Shown here piece after piece: positions 9,028-16,811 of a DNA stretch of 34,518 nucleotides (position 1 is the first letter of the stretch; each line of letters starts with the position of its first letter). The notes under the pieces were generated by a model. The model did not search any database and had not been told where the DNA came from. It saw only the letters and a list, made by a program, of their open reading frames with translations. Location: positions 1 to 34,518 of the forward strand of contig JAPLLC010000171.1 in assembly GCA_026387775.1 (NCBI GenBank), written 5' to 3'. This stretch comes from Candidatus Methylomirabilota bacterium (GTDB lineage: Bacteria > Methylomirabilota > Methylomirabilia > Methylomirabilales > 2-02-FULL-66-22). Both the position numbers and the translations under genes were made by a program.

Positions 9028-10013
9028 CCGATGGCCGACATGGACCGATCCGGTTTGACGAAATCTGGCTGGTTGATCTTGTGACCCGCTTCCTTCTTCC
9101 AGACGGTGGCGATGATAAAGTCCGCAAGATCCTCGTCGGAGGCGCCCGACCGGAGAAGTCCTTTCAGGTCGTGCTCGGTCAGCGAAAAGAGGCAGGTCCG
9201 GAGGTGGCCATCCGCCGTGATCCGGACCCGGTTGCAGCTCTCGCAGAACGGCTGGCTGACGGAGGCGATGATCCCGATCGATCCGCGTCCGTCGGCGAAG
9301 TGATGGACGGTCGCCGGCTCCGACCCGTTGCCCTGTTCGCTTCGCAGCGGATAGACCGCATGCACCCGGGCGTGAATCTCGGCGCCGGGCACGACCGTGT
9401 CCATGGTCCACCGCCCCTGCGCGTCGAGAGGCATATACTCGATGAAGCGGACCTGAACGTCCTGTTCGCGCCCCAGACGTGCGAAATCGGCGATCTCGTC
9501 GTCGTTGTAGCCCCGCATGATGACGCAGTTCAGCTTGATGGGGTTCAGACCGGCTTCCCGCGCGAGCCGGATCCCCGCCAGGATCTTCGACACCAACTGG
9601 CCGTCCCGCCGCACCATGCGCTCGAAGCGCTCCGGCCGGAGCGAATCCAAGCTGACATTGATGCGCTTGAGGCCCGCATCCGCCAGACGCTGGACCTTCT
9701 CAACCAGGAAGAACCCGTTGGTGGTCATGGAGAGGTCCAGGGTCGCATCCAAACGGAGCAGCCCGGCGATCAGCACCTCGACATCCTGCCGCATCAGCGG
9801 CTCCCCGCCGGTCAGTCGGATCGTGTGGATTCCGAGACCGATGAAGATGCGCGCCAGATGCAGGATCTCCTCATAGGTCAGGATCTCGCGTCTGGGAAGC
9901 CAGGGCAAGCCCTCGGCCGGCATGCAGTAGATGCAGCGGAAGTTGCATCGATCTGTGAGGGAGATCCGGAGGTCGTCGATGGTTCGCCCGAACGTATCCT
10001 TCAATCGAGACAC
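9021..10013 (-). CDS. moaA: GTP 3',8-cyclase MoaA (radical SAM, molybdenum cofactor biosynthesis)
   Basis: DTFGRTIDDLRISLTDRCNFRCIYCMPAEGL (CxxxCxxC), LTGGEPLMR, C-terminal DRSMSAIGG. Start uncertain (GTG 10013 or upstream to 10058). Confidence 0.95.
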   Translation of the reverse strand: MSRLKDTFGRTIDDLRISLTDRCNFRCIYCMPAEGLPWLPRREILTYEEILHLARIFIGLGIHTIRLTGGEPLMRQDVEVLIAGLLRLDATLDLSMTTNGFFLVEKVQRLADAGLKRINVSLDSLRPERFERMVRRDGQLVSKILAGIRLAREAGLNPIKLNCVIMRGYNDDEIADFARLGREQDVQVRFIEYMPLDAQGRWTMDTVVPGAEIHARVHAVYPLRSEQGNGSEPATVHHFADGRGSIGIIASVSQPFCESCNRVRITADGHLRTCLFSLTEHDLKGLLRSGASDEDLADFIIATVWKKEAGHKINQPDFVKPDRSMSAIGG

Positions 10014-10082
10014 AACGCACTTCCTATTCCGGAATGGCCCGGCACCGCGGCGAGCCAAGACGCGCCGCCGTGAATCCTGCCG

Positions 10083-10613
10083 TTATGGGGTCGCGGCGTC
10101 CTGCGCTCCGGGTTGTCCAGCGGCCACGGGCTGCTGCGCCGGCGCCGCCACCAGGGCCGGCGTATCCGGGGTCGGATAGAACCCCTCGGCGTGCAGCGCC
10201 GTCTGATCGAACACCAGCCCCAGGCGGTTGAAGGCCCCGATCTCGAAGTTCCCGGTCCACATGGTGATGGCGTCGAAGGGGCAGGCCTCGACGCACAGAT
10301 TGCAGTACATGCAGAGATTGTGGTCAATCACGAACTCGACCGGGTGTCGCTCCTTCCCCTTCCCCGCCCCGACAATCGCGATGCAGCGCGTGGGGCAGAC
10401 CTTCGCGCACGCGTCGCATGCGGTACACTTGAGCTTCCCGCTGCCAAGATCAACGGTCAGCACGTGCCGATTGAGAGAACGCAACGGAAGCGTCCGTCGC
10501 ACGGTCGGATACTGCACCGTCACTGCGTGGCTGAACAGGTGGCGCAGGGTGACCCGCATCGCTCCCAGGATGGTGAATAGCCCAGCCCAGACATCGCACG
10601 CAAAGCCAATCAT
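10083..10613 (-). CDS. nuoI: NADH-quinone oxidoreductase subunit I-like ferredoxin (2x 4Fe-4S)
   Basis: LKCTACDACAKVCPTRCIAIV and HNLCMYCNLCVEACPFDAI; N-terminal LRHLFSHAVTVQYP like NuoI. Confidence 0.85.
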   Translation of the reverse strand: MIGFACDVWAGLFTILGAMRVTLRHLFSHAVTVQYPTVRRTLPLRSLNRHVLTVDLGSGKLKCTACDACAKVCPTRCIAIVGAGKGKERHPVEFVIDHNLCMYCNLCVEACPFDAITMWTGNFEIGAFNRLGLVFDQTALHAEGFYPTPDTPALVAAPAQQPVAAGQPGAQDAATP

Positions 10614-10708
10614 GCATGCCCCTCCGCTTCGTCATCGCCGGCGCCCCGACCGCCCGCCACGTCCTCACCCCTCGACCGGCCCGAAATCAGGACCACGCTC
10701 CGCCCTCC

Positions 10709-11245
10709 CTACAGGTCCGTCTCTGCCGGCGTCACCTCTGGCACAAGCACCGGTGGATGCTTCTTCTTGGCAATCGTCTCCTGGGATATTTTCTCTTGGA
10801 GCTTCATCACCCCGAAGAGCAGCGCCTCCGGTCGGGGAGGACATCCCGGAACGTACACATCCACGGGTATGACCCGGTCGACTCCCTTCACCACGTGGTA
10901 GGCGTCCCAATAGAAGGGACCGCCCGAGATGGCACACGCCCCCATGGCGATGACCCACTTGGGATCCGCCATCTGCTCGTATAATGTCTTGATCCGCGGG
11001 GCCATCTTCTCGGTGACCGTCCCGGCCACGATCATGACATCCGACTGTCGCGGCGAGGGACGAAAAACGCCGGCGCCGAACCGATCCATGTCGAACCGGG
11101 CCGCACCGGTGGCCATCATCTCGATGGCACAACACGCCAGGCCGAAGGTGACCGGCCAGGGCGAATTCCGTCGTGCCCAGTTGAAGATCAAGTCCAGCGA
11201 CGTGGTCACCACACCGGGCTCGAATCGTCCTTCCAGTACACTCAT
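10709..11245 (-). CDS. nuoB: NADH-quinone oxidoreductase subunit B
   Basis: [56 protein letters not shown]...[10 protein letters not shown]...[16 protein letters not shown]; cluster-ligand cysteines present. Confidence 0.94.
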   Translation of the reverse strand: MSVLEGRFEPGVVTTSLDLIFNWARRNSPWPVTFGLACCAIEMMATGAARFDMDRFGAGVFRPSPRQSDVMIVAGTVTEKMAPRIKTLYEQMADPKWVIAMGACAISGGPFYWDAYHVVKGVDRVIPVDVYVPGCPPRPEALLFGVMKLQEKISQETIAKKKHPPVLVPEVTPAETDL

Positions 11246-11372
11246 ACGGAAACTCCTTTACCTTCGGCCCAGGTGATCGCGCCTTGTCCCCTCACCCCGC
11301 CACCTTTGCGTTCGGTCGCGCACTCCGATGAGGTAGCATCCGTAAATAAACTCTATTCCACCAAGATGCGAA

Positions 11373-11401
11373 AGTACAACAGAACCTGATACGACTGTCA
11401 A
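11373..11401 (-). promoter_or_regulatory. Candidate sigma70 promoter for nuoB-nuoI
   Basis: Minus strand TTGACA-N17-TGTACT. Confidence 0.5.
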
Positions 11402-11424
11402 GCCAGAATGGCTCGTCCCGGTCG

Positions 11425-12427
11425 TCACGCCGCGCACCCTCCACTGGAATTCTCCGTCGATTTCAGGGAAATCGGAGCTTGGTCGGGATTCTGGCCCGCG
11501 GCAAACGCAGCCATCGCTTCGGAGAGGAGCTCGCCCGGGCAGGCTCGGTACTTCGGAGACAGATGGAATACCGCAAGATGGCGGGCCCCGGCAGCGGTCG
11601 GGATACGCCGCCTCACAGTAGAACAACTCCGCCCCACGCGCCAGGTCGACGATCCGCTCCCGGTTCTCGGCCGAATCCACGGCGTCCGTGACGTAGGCAA
11701 GTTTCTGGCCGGGGCTTACCCGGACCACCTCACGTCGTAGCGTTTCGACCGGGAAGATCCGCTCCCTGCGCTCCCCCTCGCAGGACCACGCGATCCGGAT
11801 CGGATACTCATCCGCCTCTCCGCGTCGCAGGGCGCGCTTGAGGTCCATCAGCCACGGCCCGACGGATAGCCCCAGCGCCTCCAGCCGCACCTTGTCCACG
11901 TTGAGGTGCGCCGGCTCCTCCAGGGCAAAGGCGAGACACGGAATCCGGTGGTCGAGATGCGTCCCTCGAACACGGAGTCGCGCTTCCGCCAGGATGAGCC
12001 CCGAGAACGGGACCACCTCCGGATCGTCCCGGCGCAGGAAGCCTTCGGGGCACGAGAAATGCGCGCACAGGATGGAGTCCGGACGGATCTCCCGGACCTC
12101 GATGCTCAGGCTGTACCCCTCCACGAGGTTCCAGGTGTACCCACGGAGCTTTCCCTCCATGTGGTCGATGAACCCCGGAGGGCCGTACATCCGCAACCCC
12201 TTCTTCCGGCCGAGGAGCACTCGCAGGAGGTGGTCAAACCCGATGAGGTGGTCGAGGTGGGCGTGGGAAACGAAGACATCCGAGATCTTGAGGAGGCGTC
12301 CGGCGGAAAGGCTGCTGATATCTCCCAGGTCAAAGAGGAGGGCGCGGCGCTCCCAAGGGAGTCCCACGTAGAGCGCCGGATCCCCGAAGACGTCGTTGAC
12401 GAGGAATGACCGGAAGCTGCTCGCCAT
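11425..12427 (-). pseudogene. MBL-fold metallohydrolase (ribonuclease Z-like), apparently frameshifted/deleted
   Basis: Frame 1 (ORF 11258..12427) carries VSHAHLDHLIGFDHLL and YVTDAVDS...LFYCEAAYPD. The expected C-terminal homology (ARHLAVFHLSPKYRACPGELLSEAMAAFAAG) is in another frame (ORF 11425..11700), and the HLTA-type segment between is missing. Confidence 0.75.
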
Positions 12428-12449
12428 CCGCTCTCCCGCCTTCCGGCCG

Positions 12450-12695
12450 CTACTGACCTGACACCTGATTCGCCCCCTCCACCCGTTTCCGCTCCATCTC
12501 GATAGTCGGCGCCAGTCGCTGCTCCAGCCCGCTCTTCGTCAGATCTACCGGTGCGCCGGATTGCGCGCCCGCCGGGCCTCCGGGCACCGTCCGGAGGGCA
12601 TCCTGAGCCCGACCCGCCTCGCCCAGATATCCCACGATCAGGTATCCGACAAGGGCCAGGGCCAGGAGGAGACCCGCGATGCCGAGGATCCTCAT
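12450..12695 (-). CDS. Small single-TM hypothetical protein (81 aa)
   Basis: MRILGIAGLLLALALVGYLIVGYLGEAGRAQ: clear N-terminal hydrophobic segment; lies just upstream of the MBL gene on the same strand. Confidence 0.6.
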   Translation of the reverse strand: MRILGIAGLLLALALVGYLIVGYLGEAGRAQDALRTVPGGPAGAQSGAPVDLTKSGLEQRLAPTIEMERKRVEGANQVSGQ

Positions 12696-12744
12696 CCGCC
12701 ATCCTTTCGATCGGTCCTATGCATTCGACCGCATCCTGTTCGCT

Positions 12745-12871
12745 CAGGCTGCTCAAAAAGGTCCAGATGCAAGGCGGCGCGCGAAGGGCCGAGCGAGGCG
12801 TACTCTAGGTACGCCGCAGCGAGTGCCCGAGCGTGCCAACGCAGCAGATGGGCCTTTTTCACAGCCTGCTA
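12745..12871. repeat. ~125-bp palindromic dispersed-repeat-like element
   Basis: Ends caggctgctcaaaaagg... / ...ggcctttttcacagcctg are inverted; symmetric centre gcgtac-tctag-gtacgc (12798-12814). Confidence 0.75.
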
Positions 12872-13204
12872 AACCTCGACCGGGAACCCTCGCGACATCC
12901 ACTCCTGGATACCACCCTCCAGGTTGTAAATGTCCGTCAGCCCGACTGCGGCTGCCATGTCGCACGCCACCGCGCTCCGAATGCCCTGGGCGCAGTAAAA
13001 CACGACGCCATCCCCGGTCAAGTACTGTCGGGGGGACAGGAGCAGGTTGTTGAGCGGCACCAACGTGGCACCCGGGATGTGTCCCTGCTCCCACTCGGCG
13101 GGCTCCCGCACGTCGATCCACTTCAGGCGATTCTTCTCCAGGAGATCCTTCCCGTCCACGACATCGATTCGCTCGAAGGGCTCACCGCTCTGCTGCCTCG
13201 GCAT
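12869..13204 (-). CDS. Rhodanese-like domain protein (single-domain sulfurtransferase)
   Basis: IDVREPAEWEQGHIPGATLVPL, active-site loop YCAQGIRSAVAC, NLEGGIQEW; SD GGAGG upstream. Confidence 0.92.
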   Translation of the reverse strand: MPRQQSGEPFERIDVVDGKDLLEKNRLKWIDVREPAEWEQGHIPGATLVPLNNLLLSPRQYLTGDGVVFYCAQGIRSAVACDMAAAVGLTDIYNLEGGIQEWMSRGFPVEV

Positions 13205-13275
13205 CACTCCTCCTTTGAGGCCGCCGTCGTGGTCTTGAACTCTTCCTGGGTCTTGTAGGCACCGCCGATCTTCAT
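13204..13275 (-). CDS. Possible 23-aa micro-ORF overlapping the rhodanese start (TGATG)
   Basis: MKIGGAYKTQEEFKTTTAASKEE*; stop TGA (13206-13204) shares its A with rhodanese ATG (13204-13202). Confidence 0.3.
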   Translation of the reverse strand: MKIGGAYKTQEEFKTTTAASKEE

Positions 13276-13299
13276 CGTCTCTCGCTCACAGCCGCCGTC

Positions 13300-14130
13300 T
13301 CACACGAGCCCGGCCCGGCGCAACACGGCCAGGCTCGATGCCCGCGCCTCGCGAGCAACTCGGAGAGGCTCCTGCTTCCAGTATTGCGGCCGGAAGATCT
13401 CCACCGAAAACCCGCCGGTGTACCCGATCGCGCGCAGATTCTGGAGGATCCCGTTCAAGGGGAGGATACCCTTTCCCGGATAGAGGCGCAGCGCGTCATG
13501 CATCTGGCGGCGCGGGGCGCGCTCCACGTCGTTGATGTGGACGATGAAGATCCGGCGCGGATCCACCTGCCGGATGGAGGCGAGGGTGGACCCTCCGGCG
13601 AAGAAGTGAAAGGTGTCCAGCACCAGCCCGACGTTTGGGCGGGCCACCTTCTCGACGATGGCCGCGCACTGCGCCAGCGTGTTCACCGTACAGTCGGCAA
13701 ACCCCAGGAACTCGTAGGCCAGACGAACCCCGTGCGGTGCGGCGATGCGCGAGAGCTCGCGCAAGATCCGGACCGACTCACGATCGATCGCCGCCCCGGA
13801 GACCCCCTTGGGGCGCGGGCTGGGGACCACCAGCACCGTCTCGCAGCCGATGGACTCGGCAACCCGGCAGAGCCGCTGGAACTCCTCCAGCATCCGGATG
13901 TGGCCCGCCGGGTCGTTGAAGATGATTCGCTCGACCGAATTCAGCGTGGCCGGCCGCACCCCCGCCCGCTTGAGGTCGCGCCGCAGTGCCGGCAGCCCTC
14001 CCGTGTCCAGGTAGCCGATCAGCTTTGCCGCCCAGATCTCGACGAAGTCGAATCCTGCCTTCCCTGCCACGGCAATGTCCGTAGCCAAGTCCGCCGTGAG
14101 TGTCGTAGCCCCGTTCAGTCCAAGCTCCAT
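13300..14130 (-). CDS. Sugar phosphate isomerase/epimerase (xylose isomerase-like TIM barrel)
   Basis: MELGLNGATTLTADLATDIAVAGKAGFDFVEIWAAKL...VRLAYEFLGF...NVGLVLDTFHFFAGG...FIVHINDVERAP...GYTGGFSVEIFRPQYW; SD GGAGGG before ATG 14130. Confidence 0.9.
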   Translation of the reverse strand: MELGLNGATTLTADLATDIAVAGKAGFDFVEIWAAKLIGYLDTGGLPALRRDLKRAGVRPATLNSVERIIFNDPAGHIRMLEEFQRLCRVAESIGCETVLVVPSPRPKGVSGAAIDRESVRILRELSRIAAPHGVRLAYEFLGFADCTVNTLAQCAAIVEKVARPNVGLVLDTFHFFAGGSTLASIRQVDPRRIFIVHINDVERAPRRQMHDALRLYPGKGILPLNGILQNLRAIGYTGGFSVEIFRPQYWKQEPLRVAREARASSLAVLRRAGLV

Positions 14131-14175
14131 ATGGATTCCCTCCAGTACAACGAGAAGCGAATAAGCGACTGCCAC

Positions 14176-14204
14176 ACTCTAGTCAGGCTGCCTCCGGCGG
14201 TCAA
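14176..14204 (-). promoter_or_regulatory. Candidate sigma70 promoter for the sugar-isomerase/rhodanese operon
   Basis: Minus strand TTGACC-N17-TAGAGT. Confidence 0.45.
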
Positions 14205-14270
14205 GCCCTTTCCGCCCCCTCGCGGCCTCCCCCGTTCCGCCTTTATGAAAAGCGCTGGCGGCAGACGGAC

Positions 14271-14299
14271 TTGACAATTCGGCAAGAGCGCGGTATTCA
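14271..14299 (+). promoter_or_regulatory. Candidate sigma70 promoter for the D-threonine-aldolase-like gene
   Basis: Plus strand TTGACA-N17-TATTCA, 58 nt upstream of ATG 14357. Confidence 0.5.
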
Positions 14300-14356
14300 C
14301 CCAGCGCACTGTCCGTGCGGAACCCGAACTTCATGCACCCCAGGAAGGGAGATACC

Positions 14357-15481
14357 ATGCATATGCACCCCGCCGCCGAGATCGGAATGCCGCTTGACGC
14401 CGTGGATACGCCCGCCCTCCTCGTGGATCTCGATGCGCTCGAGCGAAACATCCAGCGGATGGCGAAAGCCGTGACTCAGTCTTCGGTCACGCTGCGCCCG
14501 CACGCCAAATCCCACAAGTGTCCCGTCATCGCCCTCCGCCAGATGGCGGCCGGTGCGATCGGGGTCTGCTGTCAGAAGGTCGGCGAGGCCGAGGCGATGG
14601 TATATGGCGGCGTCCCGAACGTGCTGGTGAGCAACCAGATCGTGGGGACCGGCAAGATCGCCAGACTGGTCGCACTCGCCAAGCAAGCGTGGGTCGCGGT
14701 CTGCGCTGACCACCCCGCCAATGTGCAGAGCCTGAACGAGGCCGCACCCGCCTTTGGCGTGCGTCTCCCCGTCCTGGTCGAGAGCAACGTCGGGATGGAC
14801 CGTTGCGGCGTCGAGCCCGGAGAGCCCGTCGTGGCTCTGGCGAAGCAGATCGCGGCCTCGCCCGGGCTTCGCTTCGCCGGGCTCCAGGCCTATCACGGTT
14901 CCGCACAGCACCTCCGAGAGTACTCCAAGCGAGAGGAGGCCATCGGCCTCGCCGTCGCCAAGATCTCTCAGAGCGTAGAACTCCTGAGCCGCCACGGGCT
15001 CGCGTGCGAGATGATCACGGGCGCCGGGACCGGCACCTACCGGTTCGAGGCCGCCAGCGGTGTCTACACCGAACTGCAGGCTGGCTCCTACATTTTCATG
15101 GACGCCGATTACGCAAAGAACCTCGCACTGGACGGCAACCCAACATCCGATTTCGAGCATAGTCTTTTCGTCTGGGCCACCGTCATGAGCCGCCCGACGA
15201 AGGAACGCGCCGTATTGGACGCCGGCCACAAGGCGCTCAGCATTGACGCGGGGTTGCCTTGGGTCGCCGGAATGCCAGACGTCGAGTATATCCGGGCGGC
15301 GGACGAACACGGTAAGCTCACTCTCCGCGACCCGAATCGCGCCTTGGAACTTGGGAGTAAGCTTCGCTTGATCCCGGGACACTGCGACCCCACCGTGAAC
15401 CTGTACGACTGGTTTGTCGGCTACCGCAAAGATCGGGTGGAGGCAATCTGGCCCATCGCGGCCCGCGGCGCTAGTCGCTGA
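14357..15481 (+). CDS. DSD1-family PLP-dependent enzyme (D-threonine aldolase / alanine-racemase-fold)
   Basis: LDAVDTPALLVDLDALERNIQRMAKAV...LRPHAKSHKCP (PLP Lys region)...ITGAGTGTYRFEA...IPGHCDPTVNLYDWFVGYR. Confidence 0.9.
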   Translation: MHMHPAAEIGMPLDAVDTPALLVDLDALERNIQRMAKAVTQSSVTLRPHAKSHKCPVIALRQMAAGAIGVCCQKVGEAEAMVYGGVPNVLVSNQIVGTGKIARLVALAKQAWVAVCADHPANVQSLNEAAPAFGVRLPVLVESNVGMDRCGVEPGEPVVALAKQIAASPGLRFAGLQAYHGSAQHLREYSKREEAIGLAVAKISQSVELLSRHGLACEMITGAGTGTYRFEAASGVYTELQAGSYIFMDADYAKNLALDGNPTSDFEHSLFVWATVMSRPTKERAVLDAGHKALSIDAGLPWVAGMPDVEYIRAADEHGKLTLRDPNRALELGSKLRLIPGHCDPTVNLYDWFVGYRKDRVEAIWPIAARGASR

Positions 15482-15547
15482 CGGATGTCTACCGGACGCC
15501 CACGATAACCTCTGGGCCTCGATCTTTCGAGGACTCCGCCGGGAATC

Positions 15548-15587
15548 AGAACGCCCCGGTCGCCATGTGGCGGCCGGGGCGTTCTTG
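15548..15587. terminator. Bidirectional intrinsic terminator between convergent genes
   Basis: agaacgccccggtcgccatgtggcggccggggcgttctt: long GC stem flanked by A/T-containing ends. Confidence 0.8.
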
Positions 15588-15618
15588 TCTTCATCAGATG
15601 GTCGTAATCGAGGAGTTC

Positions 15619-16794
15619 TCAGCCCTGAGCGTAGACGGCGTTGGCCGCCGCGATTCCCGAGCCGCAGGAGAATCCCTCGTTCGGCAAGATCCGCTCCAAC
15701 GCGGCGAGCAGGAGCAGGACGCTGTTCGGCCGGGAGTTCACCCCCATCAGCCCGATCCGCCACACCTTACCCTTGAGCACACCCAGCCCGCCGCCGATCT
15801 CGATCCCGAATTCTCGGAGCAGCCGCCCCCGCACCTTGGCATCATCCACGTCCGCGGGAATCTTCACGGTGTTCAACGTCGCAAGCCGATACGGCGCCTC
15901 GACGTGCATCTGAAGCCCCAAGGCCTCCAGCCCAGCCACCAGCGCCAGATGGTTCAGCCGATGGCGCGCGAACCTCGCCTCCAGCCCCTCCTCCTCTACG
16001 ATCCGGAGCGCCTCCAGTAGCGCGTAATAGAAAGTGATCGGCGGGGTGTGGTGGTAGGCCTGATGTGTCTCCCAGTACTCCGCAAACAGCGGCACGTCGA
16101 AATAGAAGCTCTGGAGCTTCCGCTTGCGGCCCCGAGCCAGCTCCATCGCCCGCGCCGAGAGGGTGATGGGGGCCATCCCCGGCGGGGCGCTCAAGGCCTT
16201 CTGGGTCCCCGAATAGCACACGTCCACCCCGTGCCGATCCACCTCGACCGGATGCCCGGCCAGGCTGGTCACGGCATCGAGCACAAAGGTGGTCTGGTAA
16301 CGCTCCGCGACCTGTCGGAACCCCTCCAGCGGCTGCAGCACGCCGGTGGACGTCTCGGCATGGACGACGGCGAACAGCTTGGCACCGCTCGCCTTTTTGA
16401 GGGCGGCCTCGATCTGCTCGGGAAAGATCGGCCTTCCCCATTCCGCGTCGATCCGGATCAGCGTGGCGCCACACCGCTCGACGATCTGCGCCATCCGGTC
16501 CCCAAAGGCGCCGTTGACTCCGATGATCGCTCGATCCCCTGCCTCCAGGAGGTTGATCAGCGCCGCTTCCATTCCGGCCATCCCCGTTCCCGAGAGGGGA
16601 AACGTGGCGGCGTTCAAGGTTCCGAATGCCAGGCGAAGCAGCCGCGTGATCTCGCTCTTCACCTCCACCAGGCTCGGGTCGAAGTAGCCGACCATCTGGG
16701 CGCTCATGGCCCGCAACACCCGGTCCTCCACGTTACTGGGACCCGGCCCCAGCAGCAACCGCGCCGGGGGATGGAACGTCGTGGATGTCGTCAT
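15619..16794 (-). CDS. Class V aminotransferase (alanine/serine-glyoxylate aminotransferase family)
   Basis: LLLGPGPSNVEDRVLRAMSAQMVGYFDPSLVEV..., DAVTSLAGHPVEVDRHGVDVCYSGTQKALSAPPGMAPITLS (PLP Lys), GGLGVLKGKVWRIGLMG. Confidence 0.92.
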   Translation of the reverse strand: MTTSTTFHPPARLLLGPGPSNVEDRVLRAMSAQMVGYFDPSLVEVKSEITRLLRLAFGTLNAATFPLSGTGMAGMEAALINLLEAGDRAIIGVNGAFGDRMAQIVERCGATLIRIDAEWGRPIFPEQIEAALKKASGAKLFAVVHAETSTGVLQPLEGFRQVAERYQTTFVLDAVTSLAGHPVEVDRHGVDVCYSGTQKALSAPPGMAPITLSARAMELARGRKRKLQSFYFDVPLFAEYWETHQAYHHTPPITFYYALLEALRIVEEEGLEARFARHRLNHLALVAGLEALGLQMHVEAPYRLATLNTVKIPADVDDAKVRGRLLREFGIEIGGGLGVLKGKVWRIGLMGVNSRPNSVLLLLAALERILPNEGFSCGSGIAAANAVYAQG

Positions 16795-16811
16795 GATTCG
16801 CTCCTCTCTGC

